DNA of 64,000 nt from Brasenia schreberi (lineage: Eukaryota > Streptophyta > Magnoliopsida > Nymphaeales > Cabombaceae): contig JAYKKT010000079.1 of the NCBI GenBank assembly GCA_036023115.1, forward strand, positions 14,313,501 to 14,377,500, in the 5' to 3' direction. The position numbers and the translations under genes are program-made. Positions within the stretch are counted from its first letter, which is position 1. Every line of letters starts with the position of its first letter. This document shows positions 13,378 through 26,350 of the stretch, piece after piece. The notes beneath the pieces are model-generated. The model was not told the DNA's origin. It ran no database searches and saw nothing but the letters and a program-made list of their open reading frames with translations.

Positions 13378-13960
13378 TTATACTACTCCTCAAAGTCACT
13401 TTCCTCTCCAAATTTTTTCCCAAAAACACCTCCATCTAGTCAAGAATACTCTCAAGGAACTACTTCTAAGTGATACCTTTGGCTTGTTTTGACTATTCCC
13501 TAGAGGCACCTTGGCCTCTCCAAACTAATCTTTGGAAACTCTTTCGTCCCCTTGTCCTCAACTCTAAATTACTCTCTGGAGATGTGGCCCATTTCTCCAT
13601 ATTATTATGTTGGCACCGTACACATCCAAAGTACTTCTAGGTACCAGCTTACCGCTCCATCATTTTTGGACTACTTCTCAAAGTCACCTTCGTCTCCTTC
13701 AAATTGTTTCCCCAAAAAACGCCTCCATCCTTTCAAGAATACTCTCAATGATCCTTATGTCTTCTTTAGACTACTTTTAAGAAACACCTCCATGTTATTA
13801 GGACTATTCCCTAGAGTCACCTTTGGCTCTAACAATTATTTGGTGACTCCTTTGTCCTCAACTCTAGATTACTCTCTAGAGATGTGGCTCATTTCTTCAT
13901 ATTATTTTGTTGGCACCCTACCACATCCGAAGTACTCTTTTCTTAGGTACCATCATACCA
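13378..13960. repeat. Two-unit tandem repeat, period about 290-300 bp
   Basis: The text from about 13378 recurs from about 13665. Shared landmarks are CTCAAAGTCAC, CAAGAATACTCTCAA, GACTATTCCCTAGAG, and CTTTGTCCTCAACTCTA at 13550 and 13850, where the period is exactly 300. Both units are open for part of their length on the plus strand (13151-13492 and 13552-14052), but I recognise no protein family. The LINE at 14037 interrupted the sequence just downstream. Confidence 0.85.
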
Positions 13961-14017
13961 CTCCACTAACTAGTCTTAGATTTTGGTCTTCTAATTCACA
14001 CCAAGATTTTTACTTAA

Positions 14018-14036
14018 TAGGATACTATCCTTTTCT
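14018..14036. repeat. LINE target-site duplication, left copy
   Basis: TAGGATACTATCCTTTTCT, 19 bp, repeated without mismatch at 17308-17326. It fixes the 5' end of the LINE at 14037. Confidence 0.95.
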
Positions 14037-17000
14037 AACTCCACCCATGTAAGGGATCACCCTTGCATTGCCGGTCCCAAGCCCGGATAAAGGAGGAGGG
14101 TCGTGTTAGGCTTCCGACAGCCAGCGTAAAACTTCATCGGATTCATGGATTACAAAAATTATGAGCATTGCTTTGGGGCGTCCCCGCCTAGCGACGTGCT
14201 GTAGAGCCCGAATGCAGTAAGAAGTAAGCAAGGGCCACTACATTTTCACCCGAATGTAGTGAATCAATTGCAGAGAGGGTTCCCACATCATGGACGGGTG
14301 TGGGTAAAGAAGTTAGTCCCGCTACATTGCCACCCGAATGTAGTAAAAAAATTTCAGAGAGGGTCTCTGCATTTTGATTATGGACGGATGCGGGGGGTAA
14401 GGAAGCTAGTCTTAGATAATAAGATTCATATTGGTTCTTGGAATATCGGAACATTATCGGGTAAGCTAATGGAGGTGGTAGATACTGTGATTCGGAGAAA
14501 GATTCATATTCTATGTTTACAAGAGACAAAATGGGTTGGAGAAAAAGTAAAGGAGATAGAGGATACAAGTTTTAAATTATGGTACTCAGGTAAAGAAAAG
14601 GCCCGAAACGAAGTTGGTATTATCATAAATAAAGATTTAAAGGAGAGTGTAGTAGACATACAACGATATGGTGACCGAATCATGACATTGAAATTAGTGT
14701 TAGGAGCAGAGGTTTTGAATATAGTTTGTACTTACGCACCCCAAGTAGGACTAGAAGATAGTATAAAGACAGTTTTTTGGGAAGAGTTAGATAAGGTGTT
14801 TCAAAAGATTCCACAAAGGGAGATGATTTGTTTAGGAGGAGATTTAAATGGACATGTCGGTAAAGAGGCATTAGGATATCAAGGGATTCATGGAAACTTT
14901 GGTTATGAGGATATAAACGAGGAAGGTAGGGAGATTTTAAATTTTGCTATGTCATTTGATCTCTTTATAGTCAATACAATCTTCAAAAAACGAGATGAAC
15001 ATTTAATTACTTATAAGAGTGGCTTATCACAAACACAAATTGATTACTTTATTTGTAAAAAGAGAGATAGAGCGTGTTGTAAAGATTGTAAGGTAATTTC
15101 AGGAGAAAGCTTAACCACCCAACATCGACTGTTAGTTATGGATTTACAAATAAAAAAATGGACAAAGAAGAAAAAAGTGCATCGAGTTATTCAGACTAAA
15201 TGGTGGAACCTCAAAAGCGAGAAAGAATATATATTTAAACAAAAAGTTGTTCAAGGAGATGTTTGGAATTATGTTGGCACACCCTGTGATATGTAGAACA
15301 ATATGGCTATACATATTAGGAAAGTGGCGAAAGATGTGTTAGGTGTATCTAAGGGAGGTGTACCGGTACAAAAAGAAGCTTGGTGGTGGAGTGAAGTAGT
15401 ACAAAATAAAATCAAGGCAAAGAGGGCATGTTACAAATTACATTATGCTAAGAAAACTAGTAAAACTATAGAAGCTTATAAGAAAGCAAAGAAGGAAGCA
15501 AAAAAAGCCGTTAGTGAAGCAAAAGCTAAGATTTGGGAGGACTTATATAAAAAACTCAACTCAAAAGAGGGTGAAAGAGATATTTTTAGGATAGCTAGGG
15601 CTAGAGATAAGAAAACTAAAGATCTTAATTATGTTAGATGCATAAAAGACGAGGATGAAAAAATTCTAGTGGCAAATGATGATATAAGAAATAGATGGAA
15701 AAACTATTTTTATAATCTTTTTAATGAAAATAAAGATGTTAGTATTAGTTTAGGAGATTTAGCCAAGTCAGAAAAGTATATAAACTACAATTTCTACCGA
15801 CATATTCAAAAGAATGAAGTCAAAGAGGCTCTTAAACATATGAAGAGTGGTAAATTGGTAGGACTAGATAATATTCCTATAGAAGTTTGGAAAATACTAG
15901 GAGAAATAGGAATCACTTGGCTCACAAGACTATTTAATGAAATATGGAAAACCAAAAGATGCCCGAGGAATGGAGAGCAAGTACACTTATACCCGTATAT
16001 AAGAACAAGGGAGACATTCAAAATTGTGCGAATTATCGAGGTATCAAGTTAATGAGTCATACTATGAAATTATGGGAAAGAATTATCGAACGTAGGTTAA
16101 GACAAGTATCAAGTACAACAGAGAACCAATTTGGATTTATGCCAGGTAGATCTACTATTGAAGCGATTCATCTTTTGAGACGTCTTATGGAACATTTTAG
16201 AGCAAAAAAGAAAGACCTTCACATGATCTTTATTGATCTAGAAAAAGCTTATGATAGGGTACCGAGAGAGGTTCTTTGAAGAACTTTGGAAAAAAGAGAT
16301 ATCCCATTGATATATATTAACCTTATAAGAGACATGTATGATGGTGCAAAAACATGTGTGAGGACTGATGAAGGAACGACAGACTTCTTTGAAGTTAATA
16401 TTGGGTTACATCAAGGATCAACTTTAAGTCCATACTTATTTATAATGGTGATGGATGAGTTAACAAAACATATTCAAGATGAAGTACCTTGGTGTATGTT
16501 ATTTGCAGATGACATTGTATTAGTGGAGGAGTCTAAGGAAAAAGTTAATAGAAAATTGGAACTATGGAGAGAAACATTAGAAAACAAAGGCCTCCGATTT
16601 AGTAGTATAAAGACAGAATATATGGAATGTAAGTTTGATCATTTGGCTACTTCAGAGGACATAGAAATTAAAATTGGCACACATTGCATTCCCCAAAAGG
16701 AAAGTTTTAAATACCTAGGGTCAATTTTTCAAAGTGATGGAAGAATTGATGGAGATGTTACACATAGAATTAATGTTGGTTGGTTAAAATGGAGAGGAGC
16801 ATCAGGTATTCTTTGTGATAAGAAGATACCATTAAAATTAAAAGGTAAATATTATAGAGCAGCAATTAGGCCTGCCATGTTTTATGGTTCTGAGTGTTGG
16901 GCAGTTAATCATCAACATGTACAAAAGATGTCTGTGGCAGAAATGAAGATGTTGAGATGGATGAGTGGTCATACAAGAAAAGACCGTATACATAATGAGA

Positions 17001-17307
17001 TTATTAGAAACAAATTAGGAGTGGCACAAATAGAGGATAAAATGAGAGAACATCGTTTAAGATGGTTTGGACATATAGAAAGAAGATCAAAAGAACTTGT
17101 AAGAAGGTTAGAAAAACTAAATTTGGAAAGTATTAAAAGAGGTAGAGGACGGCCACAAAAGTGTTGGAAAGAAACAATAAAGAATGATCTAGCTTATTGG
17201 GAGTTAACTGCTAACATGGCACACGATAGGGATCTGTGGAAACAAAGAATCCATGTAGCCGACCCCGTCTAGTATGGGAAAAGGCTTAGTTGTTGTTGTT
17301 GTTGTTG
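14037..17307 (+). mobile_element. Full-length RTE-clade LINE, 3.27 kb
   Basis: A non-LTR retrotransposon bounded by a perfect 19-bp target-site duplication. It has a 5' untranslated part (14037-14258), one long frame encoding an apurinic endonuclease followed by a reverse transcriptase, and a 3' end reading GCCGACCCCGTCTAGTATGG, a short spacer, then about six TTG units (17290-17307). A single ORF with endonuclease before RT, and a simple-repeat tail instead of poly(A), are typical of plant RTE elements. The unmutated duplication and the few lesions imply a fairly recent insertion. It landed in the otherwise open but unidentified sequence downstream of the 295-bp tandem repeat. Confidence 0.95.
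14259..17272 (+). pseudogene. LINE ORF: endonuclease-reverse transcriptase, lightly broken
   Basis: Domains in order: APE-type endonuclease (about 14420-15170) with WNIGTLSGK, LQETKW, TYAPQ, GGDLNGHVG, QTQIDYF and TTQHRLLVMDL; a Lys-rich linker (15300-15600); reverse transcriptase (about 15800-16650) with [37 protein letters not shown] and the catalytic FADDIVL near 16500; then the C-terminal part with WFGHIERR and RGRGRPQKCWKE, ending in IHVADPV. The enzyme would nick chromosomal DNA and prime cDNA synthesis there. Three lesions are visible: an in-frame TAG at 15294-15296, a frameshift near 15950-16050, and an in-frame TGA at 16277-16279 directly after the VPREVL motif. Both stops sit where related elements usually have Trp, so each could be one substitution. 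The start at 14259 is the first Met of the open frame. Confidence 0.92.
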
Positions 17308-17326
17308 TAGGATACTATCCTTTTCT
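17308..17326. repeat. LINE target-site duplication, right copy
   Basis: Identical to 14018-14036 over all 19 bases and directly abuts the (TTG)n tail. Confidence 0.95.
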
Positions 17327-18449
17327 TCATCTTTGGCCACCAATAATGTGTCTTTGGATGCATTGGCCTCTAGAGCTCCTCCATGGTTGCTTTTTTTGAT
17401 TGAGATGCCACCATCACTGTTACCTTTGTCATTATCAACATTAGTATCTAGAGTCAGTCTTGACACATCCAACTCAATGGTCACTTTGTCTTTCACTAGT
17501 GATCGTTAACTTCTTAACCTATCATCGTTAACCTCTTAACCTATCACATTATAGTGCTAGCCCTACCAATCATAAATTGACATGGGAATCCCATTCATTC
17601 TAGCCAAAGATGGAGTCAAAACACAACCCTGGACCCATGAGATTGTTTATCACAGGCAAAGATAGAGTGTTATGATACATTTATAGAATTGGACATACCT
17701 ACATAGTCTACCTTAAGAGATGTTACCCCATTGTCAGTTATCATTGATCCTTTATTCAAATTGATACTTCATAAGAGACCTTAACTTAGTTAAGCCAAGA
17801 CGAGCTCATGGAGCTTGATGATGTTGGCTCCAATGGTCATGATCCATTCACTCACCCGTTTGGTATAAAAAGACCAATTCTGATCTTGCCTCCTTGATAT
17901 ATATCCTATTGAGATAGGTGGATCTCAATTTTGATCATCCTCCTAGACTCAGAATATGTCTCCAAAATTTCCTCCAATAAAGATTTCCTTCAAGAGTTTT
18001 AACCTTTGAGAGTATGCTTTCTCATGTGGATCTCCTCCTCCTTTACTATATTAGGCTACGAGTCAAATGAGTATATCATCACCATGCAATAATATGGACC
18101 TAACACCTAAGGTTGCAGCACATTTGAGTTGGGACCAGCTTGTAGAAACCATCACACGGTTCAGTCCTCTCTATGTTTCCTTCGATGCTTTGTCACTTCG
18201 ACCTTCCAAATCAAAAAATTGAAGGATTCTCCAAACTTGCATTGTCAATTACACCAAAAAGCCTTGGATCAATGAAAATCTTAAGAAATACTTCATTGAA
18301 AACCCAAAACAACTTAGAAAGAAGTGAGCAAGCAATAAGTTTCTCTAATTAAATGGAAGGTCGGCAAGAAAAAAGAAGACAAAACTAAAATGTGATAGTA
18401 GACATGTTAAAAGAGAGAGAGATCACATATTTGTCAATTTTATTGGTCG
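17327..18449. other. Non-coding interval between LINE and block B
   Basis: The first ~190 bp continue the pre-insertion sequence left of the LINE and stay open on the plus strand to a stop near 17508, without a recognised domain. A direct repeat of about 20 bp (ATCGTTAACYTCTTAACCTA) occurs at 17502 and 17524. Nothing else is recognised. Confidence 0.5.
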
Positions 18450-21125
18450 AAGAATGAGATCCTCCATAAATCTATTAATCAAGAATTTGCCTAAACTTTT
18501 CAGCCTTTGGTTCACTATAGAACCCTAGCTTAGTCAACAATAATCCGAGAATTCAATGGGAACAACTTAATTGGCTCTATTGATCACAGAAGGAGAACTA
18601 GATGAAGATTTAGTCTTGAGAAAGCTTGTATAACTATGCTCCTTGATTGGAGAAGAACTTTGGCTTGATGATTAGGTAGAATGATCTCAAGAGAGAGACA
18701 TTTAGTGTGAGAAAGTGACAAGGATCACAAAATGAGAGTTTTTGGGAGAGATCAAGTGAGAGTTGTGGAGATAAAAGAGCAATGGAATAGGGTTGCTATG
18801 ATGGATTAGGGTTGCTACGATGGATTAGGATTGATGATCAAGTAATAGTCATATAGAGAACTCTGAGTTGCTCATATAGCCAATGGATTTTAGGTGCCAA
18901 GAAGAAAGTGCATGTGTATGCGTAAATTTTGGTTCTAGTGAAGAATCAAAACTTAGATATGATTCCTCGTTATTTAAATTTAATTGTGAAATGTAGGGTT
19001 CTGCTCGGGCTTCACTAGTGACCTTCTACTCCCGACGAGGTAGGATCAACCTCCATATATTAGTGGTTCTCAATATATTGTCCTGACAAAAAGATGTGTG
19101 TGTGTGGCTGTCAAAGTGTAAAGCAAGAATAGTATATGTGTGTGTCTGTTATGTTGCATGAATAGGAAAACGATAGGATAAAGGAGGAGCTTGGTCTACT
19201 ACAATTGGATCTAGGTTGAGTTTGCTCTGGGTCAGGTTTAGTATGGGTTAAATTTGGGTGATCTAAGGGTTGGCATGGCTAGTATAAGTAGGCCACGTAG
19301 GGCTGTATATGGGGTTGGTTTGGTTGCAATTGGGAAAGATCACCTGTATCTTATTATGGTTAAATGGGTGAGGCTGGAGGAAAGTAGGCTCGGCTAGGCA
19401 GATACGATCCAGGTCTTAAGGTCTAAGGATTTGGCAAGGACTGGATTTTATTTGGTTACTGTTCGGTTTAATGGCTTTTAAGTATAGGCAGGTTCGGTTG
19501 TTGCAGAATTTTGCTACAGGGATCTGGTCCCTGAAAAGTAAACGAATTCAGCTAGAGTGAGTTAGGTTAATGAGGACAGGAAGGGAGTTTCAGCTTGGCA
19601 GGAACCAGTCCTATACACAAAAGTTCTACAATGTGCAAGATCTTTTATAAAGCAAGGCCGGCATGATAATTCAGGATTAGATGTAATGCAGTGGTCAGAT
19701 CTTACGAGTGGAATTCGAAAAACAATGCAATGCCAGAGGTGACACACAATAGATGATAGATCTATATGAACTAATAACTGTTAAACGGGAACACAATCTT
19801 TATAGTCAGATGTATGATTATATATGCCTAATATAAATGCTGGAACTGTTGACAACTAGTTAATATGCAGCAACCTAATGATTATGAGATTAATTAAGAT
19901 AAATAACTATTTAATGTGCTAAATAAGATGAAGATTAGTATGCAAGATGAAAATTTAACCTATACGATGAATGTCTAATAAACAAAATGGAGGACTAACA
20001 CACAGTGACTAGTCATTAGGTAATATCTAATATGGAAAGCACGCAGCAAGATAATGAACAAGCTATTATGATTAACACAAACTATGGTTAAAATTAGTTA
20101 TTGAAGACTAATGGATAAATGCAATACACACTATAATGAGGAACTAAAATGAAGTATCAATAGGCTAAGGGAACAAAAACAATAAGATCTGCACGCTGCA
20201 ATAGAAGCTGAGCTGAGTGATCTCCTTGATTTCAGCACTCTCACGTCACCAACAAAAAGAGTATGGAAAAGAAGATAAAGGAGGAGAAGAGCGAGAAGGG
20301 AGAGGAACTACATTGGCTTAGGCACTACAGGCATGGAGAGATGATTTAGAGGGAGGTCTAGAGCCCCATGTATTGTTTCCTAAAGCCCTAGTTGATAAGT
20401 ACGAAAGAGAATAAAGATAAAAACAAATAAAATTCTAGCTTGTTTGATCTCTATCTTCCTGATGCAGTAAAATCTTTTCCAGCGTCATTTAGCATGCATT
20501 TGGCTTCAATCTTGCTTTATTCATAGTAACATCTTGTTGTCAAATAGCAGTATCTTATCTTTATTGATCCTTGAGATTTACAATAACGAAAGAGTCCATC
20601 CATCCTAAAACCCACATTTCATTGAGCTTTGGTCAAGTCTCTGTTTGGTATCGCTTCTTTTTTATGCAGTCATTTGATCCAAGTTCACGTTCAGCCATGG
20701 TAGTGCCCTTCTAATGGGATTTCATGTCCAACATTAAAGGGGCAGCGTCAGGAAGGTTCCCTTAATCATTTTAGTTCCACTTAGCTCATTCTCCAAGGTA
20801 GAGCCATATGAATCCAAAGATGTCATGGCCTTCCAACTATAGCCTCCATAGTGATTTGTCCACTACAACTTATGTAACCCACCAAACGTTAAGTTGGTCT
20901 TGAGCCTGGGGTTCCTTCTAATGACATAATGCCCTGGTTTTATGTATAAAGCCCTTGTATGTATAAAATATTTTATATATGACACATAACTGGGCTTATA
21001 AAATGCATAGGTTGTACTTAACTAATTAGCCTCGTGTATGAGACCAGATTGGTCCGGTCGTAGTAGCTAAATTCTTGGATAAACTACATCCAGACTTATT
21101 CCACAAGTACATGCTCCATATCTTT
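18450..21125 (+). repeat. Block B, copy 1 (segmental repeat, non-coding)
   Basis: It aligns collinearly with 56615-59350, from GTCGAAGAATGAGATCCTCC to AATTCTTGGATAAACTACAT. Landmarks shared by both are GAGGTAGG near 19040, GTTTCAGCTTGGCAGGAACC near 19590, AACTATTTAATGTGCTAAAT near 19905, GAAAGCACGCAGCAAGATAA near 20035, and TATAAAATATTTTATATATG near 20955. I find no protein or RNA gene in either copy. It may be an old duplicated intergenic segment or two copies of an unrecognised transposon. Strand is nominal. Confidence 0.88.
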
Positions 21126-23258
21126 CTTTTATAAAATGGATCTTGATGAGAATTTAGATCTGGTTAAACTGAAATATAAAAGAGTCATCAATTGTTGGCT
21201 TTTCCTCTTTTCAAGAACCATCTTTACTTAGTTTCTCATGTGAGCTAATTTTGTGAAAATTAAGACTGAAGATATCATTAGATGTGCATTGAAATTTGCC
21301 ATTCAAAAACCCCTTTTTGAAATCAAAACCAGCATTTTTAGAGAAATTTTGGGTGTCTACGACATGTGTTAAAAAGAAGGGGTAAATTTTGTGAAAATAA
21401 AAGGAAAATGGTTTGAGTATGTTAACAATTTATTTTGGTGTAAATGGAGGCTTAAACCTTGGCACCTAGCCTAAGCAGTAATTGTTTTAAAACCTTGGCA
21501 CCTAGCCTAAGCAGTAATTGTTTTAACCATTGGGGAAGTTTCCAAGCCATCTCGAAAGACATATTTTTCCACTGGTGTATAATTTTTCTTATACTTGGGA
21601 TGTTATGTACCTGTTGTTGTATGAGTTCACTACATTAGAGGATGGATCTATCCTCTCCTCAAGTTGATGAGTCTTTGTCAGTTCGCTTGTTTATGAGCTA
21701 CCAGATAGTCCTTTTATGTTATTTTAAAAATCAAATTTTGACTACTAAGATTGGTATTTTTTTCCTTTAATAGTAATTTAAGATAGAGTTAGAGTGACAA
21801 TGTTAATTCTGCTGCATTTCATTGGAGTCCATGATAAGAAGAGGTTGATTTTTGCAAATATCTTTTATGATTTTCTAAAACTAGCACGAGTCATTACCAC
21901 CTAAAGTATGGATTTGCATGTTATTCTTATCTTAGTGCCTAGGTGTGTCTTTACCCTCCTTTCCTGGCTTGTATTAAAATATCTCTCTCTCACTATGGTG
22001 TCTTGATAAGTCGAATACGGGGTATCACTTGTCTCACTAAGCCCACCTTTCCACACTATCTATTGCACAAGGCACCACTCGCCCTCACTCATAGCTTTAT
22101 CGGGATGTCCAAATCTAAGTGTTGCCTTAATTTTTAATTGTTGCCTCGTAGTCACTCAACATACAGGGGCATTTGTTGTCCCTCCCACCACCAATTGTCC
22201 CACTGGCAAGGAGTTCACCCATCGATCCTACCAACTATGGGAGCCTCCACCATATAACACTCCACAACATCAGGTCAACATCATGGTCTACTTTAAAGTG
22301 GAGATGCATTTTATTACAAGCAGGAGCATTTCTCTTTTGAGTGGCCTTACAATTGCATTGGTTCTCTTGGCATTGGAGTTATGGTCTCTTGTTTGTGAAT
22401 CTAAAAATGTTTTTTCCTTAATGTTGTTCTTACATGATAGCATTTTTAATTTATGGAGGATTTCTAAATCTACTTTGTTGCATCTGCTTCACATTCACAT
22501 GCACATTGAGATTCAGTTCACCTTGGCATTTACACTCACATCACACTTTACTTCCACATTTCACTCCATCCCTTTCTACATGTATGGAGCATCTCTCACA
22601 TTATGTACTTTTTATTAGCATTGTTATAGTATTACTCTTTTCTTCATTATAGGAAGCATTAACTTGTTTTTACTTGAGGTATTGTACATTTAAGGGTTTA
22701 CGAATCATATAGAAGTTGGCAGGTGCACTTAAGGGTTTTGTGCATTGTTAAGAAGCATTCACTTGATTTCAACCCCACTAGGTTGATTACTGGGAAATAG
22801 CGGCGTCTGCTCCTTAGTTTCATTAGGCACCTTACCCAAGTATTGTGATCTCATCTTCATCTCATCAAGTGAATTGCTCATGTATTATAGCCCCAGTCAA
22901 ATAATTACTTTGGTGTTGTAGCATCTTGGGAGCTCTTCCTTTATCCTCTTTGGTTATTAGGGTAACATATTGTGACATCTAGCATGCTTTTGAGAAAGTC
23001 TCATAATGGTGTTTTCCTTTTCCCCACTAGCTAGAACGTTCCAGCATTGCAACATCATCCTTACCCCACCAACTAGATCGCTGTCGCATTGCAGCCCACT
23101 TTTGGATAGCTACTTTAACGTTGCAGCATCTTGAAAGCTCTTCCATCAAACTTTTGTCTCTGAGGTAGCATATTGTCACATCTAGCATGCTCTCGAGATC
23201 ATCCCAACATCATCCTTACCCCACTAAGCATATTGCTCCAGCATTTCAATATCATCTT
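21126..23258. other. Non-coding interval
   Basis: No gene recognised. Apart from the 36-bp duplication it contains an imperfect direct repeat with a period near 205 bp (about 22915-23060 with 23122-23240), marked by AGCATCTTG, CATATTGTGACATCTAGCAT against CATATTGTCACATCTAGCAT, and CATCATCCTTACCCCAC. Confidence 0.5.
21454..21525. repeat. Perfect 36-bp tandem duplication
   Basis: Two directly adjoining identical copies of a 36-bp unit that begins AAACCTTGGCACCTAGCC, at 21454-21489 and 21490-21525. The absence of mismatches suggests a recent slippage or repair event. Confidence 0.95.
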
Positions 23259-23694
23259 TGTTATTTTGAACACCAAAAACATTTTCAAAAGATTTTTTTA
23301 GAATTTTTTTTCAAGAAAAATTGTTGTTGTGGGTCTTTTAAGGGTTTTTTCAATAAAGATACTTTAAATGAACCTATTTCCATACCAAAATTTTGTAGAA
23401 ACCCTAAAATAAGGGCACTTTGAACCCCTTAGAAAAAATCAATTTTTGACAAAAATATAAAAAAGAAATGACTACTCTGCCCTCAAGGCCAAATAACCAA
23501 AATTTTGTTGTTCAAATGATTTTTTTAAAGAAATAATTGAAAAAGCTAAGATGGGACATTAGAAACCAAACTTGCAAAATGTTTGCAAAATGACGATTTT
23601 ACAAACTTACAAAACATTTGAAATTCAAAAATATAAAATAAACAAACAAGTCCAAAACATGACAGCCTTGCTGCATCGAGAACAGTCCTATACC

Positions 23695-23797
23695 AAGAGA
23701 CGCTATACCCATCCAAGGGTTAAAGCAGTTCGACCTTACACCCAAGGGTTAAAGTTGTCCAAGACGCTAAACCCATCAAAGGGTTAAAGCAGTCTGA
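23695..23797. repeat. Short tandem repeat (AAGGGTTAAAG units)
   Basis: Three imperfect units each carry CCATCCAAGGGTTAAAGCAG or a close variant (near 23710, 23740 and 23775). They lie inside the U3-like part of the LTR. Confidence 0.75.
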
Positions 23798-24026
23798 AAG
23801 GTAGAGGATTAACCCATGGAGCGAAAGCATGTCATTCATGCAAACTGTTACGTGGGATGGGACTCAGTTGTATACTAAATGGGATATTTAAAATTTTCAT
23901 TAAATTCCGTTATTTTCAAATATGTTTCTAAAGAAAATAGTTTTAAAGAATCAAAAATAAAATATTTGAAACTATAGAATAAAATCTTACCTGAAAAAAA
24001 AAACAGATAAAGAGGATAGCCATGCA

Positions 24027-24220
24027 ATCAAGCCCAAATCAACTCAGAATGGGTTGCACATGAGGCGAGCCCAAATCAAATCAAGATGGGTTATATATGA
24101 GGTGAGCCCAAATCAAGTCAAGATGGGCTACACATGAGGTGAGCCCAAATCGAATCAAGAATGGGCTACGCATGATCAAGCCCAAATCAAATCAAGAATG
24201 GTTGCACATATCAAGCCTAA
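24027..24220. repeat. Degenerate 37-38 bp tandem repeat in LTR
   Basis: The phrase AAGCCCAAATCAA or GAGCCCAAATC recurs near 24030, 24068, 24104, 24141 and 24179, each followed by a CAAGATGGG-like element. Weaker units continue to about 24500. Tandem repeats upstream of a TATA box are common in long LTR U3 regions; an enhancer role is inference. Confidence 0.8.
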
Positions 24221-24703
24221 ATCAAAATCAAGATAAGGTGGCCATGTATCTAATTCAATTAAACACAAGGTGAGTCAAACTTGAACTAAGGCAAGGTGAG
24301 TCAAACTTGATTGAACCAAGATGGATGAACCAATCAAGTCATGAAGCTAGTTTCGACCAAACCAAAGTGGGTTAAACTAAGTCATATGATCAGCCCAAAG
24401 CGAGCCAAGATAGATTGCATCAAGCCAAGGTTAGTTGCACCAGCATGAGGTGGGTTGCACCAAGTTAAGGTTGATTGCATCAAGGTCAAGGCTGCAAAGC
24501 ACCTAGCCAATGACGGGTTGCAAGAGGGGCCATGTTCATGACCAGCATGGACCAGCCCATGTGACCACATGGACCACCCATGTGACCAACAAAATTGAGT
24601 TGGATTAGAGCCAATTTGGATCAGCCATGGACCAACTCAACCCGTGGAACACTCTAAAGAGATGACAACGAATATGCTTGATCTAGAGACTTCTTGAAAA
24701 ATC

Positions 24704-24711
24704 TATAAATA
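24704..24711 (+). promoter_or_regulatory. Putative TATA box of plus-strand LTR
   Basis: TATAAATA, with GA-rich sequence about 65 bases downstream, in the same relative place as the TATAAAAA at 46800 in the related insertion. Confidence 0.5.
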
Positions 24712-26350
24712 TGAGCCTTGGGTTGGGATTCAAATGAGGTAAATTAGAGTTAAAATCAGCAAGAGACCAAGAGAGGAAAGAGAGAGAGAAGAGGCAGATG
24801 TCAAAGAGGAACACCAACCCAAGGAACCATCCAAGAGGATGTTCACCCAAGGAAGTTCGGTCAGGTTTTCCTTCCTTTTTCTTTCCTTCTCAATTCATTT
24901 CATTTGTAATACTTTGCATTCTTCTTCTCCAATGTATTGTAAAAGCAAACAAAGTGCTGCAAATATCAGGAAAAGGTCATCGGTAACAAGACCTATCACT
25001 TGTTTGATATTTGGTTCCTTCTATCTCAATATAAGTTGTATCTTATACTTTCTCATCTTTTCTATGCTTAAGTATATTATCATCTCTTTTCACCTTTCTT
25101 GATTATTGTGATTGCCACTAAATTAATTCAAGAAGTCATAAGAGGGACATTAGAAATCATGTTTTACATGCAGTGATATGAGTATATAAATCACTCTTAT
25201 GGTGGATTAAATATCCATAAGTTTGTGTATGGCGGGCATTGGGCTATGATCGTATATATTTTTCAATAGAGTTATACTCCTCGAGATAGATGCCCCGAAG
25301 ATTTATATGTAGATCAGTTCCTCCCCAAATGAACACAAGTCCTTAACTAAGTTTCTTTGGATGATCACTAAAATATTAAGGATCAAATCAGATGCATCAT
25401 GGGTAATGATCAAATCAGATCACTAAGCTTCTATAAAGAAAACTCTGCGGATTTCAGCATCTTACATAAGTCGTGTTTGATCCTTGAATTTTTCAGCCTT
25501 CATATCTTGATAAAATATTCTAAAATTTTATCTAAAAGTTGCATAGACACTGGCTAAGAAGTATTAAAAGTTTCAAAAGTTTTGGACATGGGTAAGGTAG
25601 AGTAAAAAACCATTAAAAACCAAACTTAACCCAAAATAGAATCTATCTGTGCTAAAAATCTTACAATAGACCTTTAGTAAAACCTTCATAACAATGTCTA
25701 TAGATACCCAAAAATCATGAAATTGATTTCGTTGGAAATCTGACATCCATAGCTTTTCAACATGACTAATTTCATAAAAATATGAATCCTACATGCAGAG
25801 ATATTAGCATTTTACTGAACCTCTATACTTAAGTCACAAAGACTGTTCCAAATTTTAGGATAGCATTCGGTTAGGAATTTTTTCGGATTTAATTCTGATC
25901 ATTCAAGGAACCAAAAATAAAATAAATTTTTTTAATAAAGTTTTATACCTAAAAGTTACTTAGATAAAAATTTTGAGACTTTTGGATCCTTGTGAAATAA
26001 TAAAAAAATAAAAGAACTCCTCTACTAGAAAACAAAATCGATTCTATTTTACAGGTCCTCAACTAGTTTTTGCAAAGTGAAGAATATACTCATTTTGAAA
26101 AAGTTGTTTTGGTTAAAAGTTGTTTTGAAAAATCTTGAATCATAAACCACTCTTCCTAAGTGTCTAGGTTGATCCTTGAGCGCTAGTTGAAGAAGGCCTA
26201 CGATGATAAGAATATACTTGTCCACAATCGCCTAACAGTCAGAAAATCACTTTGTAAATTTGAGTAAACTTGCTGGCATACTCGCGTATAATTTTTGCAA
26301 ATGAAGTTTAAGTCCATATCAGACCGAAAAATTTTGTTTACATTTACCCT

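Larger units (their letters stand above)
23259..26350 (+). mobile_element. Plus-strand Tat-like LTR (solo or truncated), about 3 kb
   Basis: The right part (about 25440-26300) resembles both the insertion at 47430-48030 and the reverse complement of the Tat LTRs at 37258 and 50772. All share GTTGATCCTTGA followed by AAGAAGGCCTA, a conserved 'CATAGCTTT-CAAC' segment, and an ACTTGTCCACAATCG box shared with the 48-kb copy. A TATA box (TATAAATA, 24704-24711) is followed by GA-rich sequence near 24770-24795, as expected for the start of transcription in an LTR. The U3-like left part shares a CAAAATTTT / CTGCCCTCAAGGCC-type segment with 43640-43765. No internal gag or pol adjoins it. Both ends are approximate. 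Confidence 0.6.

Noticed and set aside
24027..24220. CRISPR-like array
   Set aside because: Units are degenerate and directly tandem without unique spacers, in a plant LTR.
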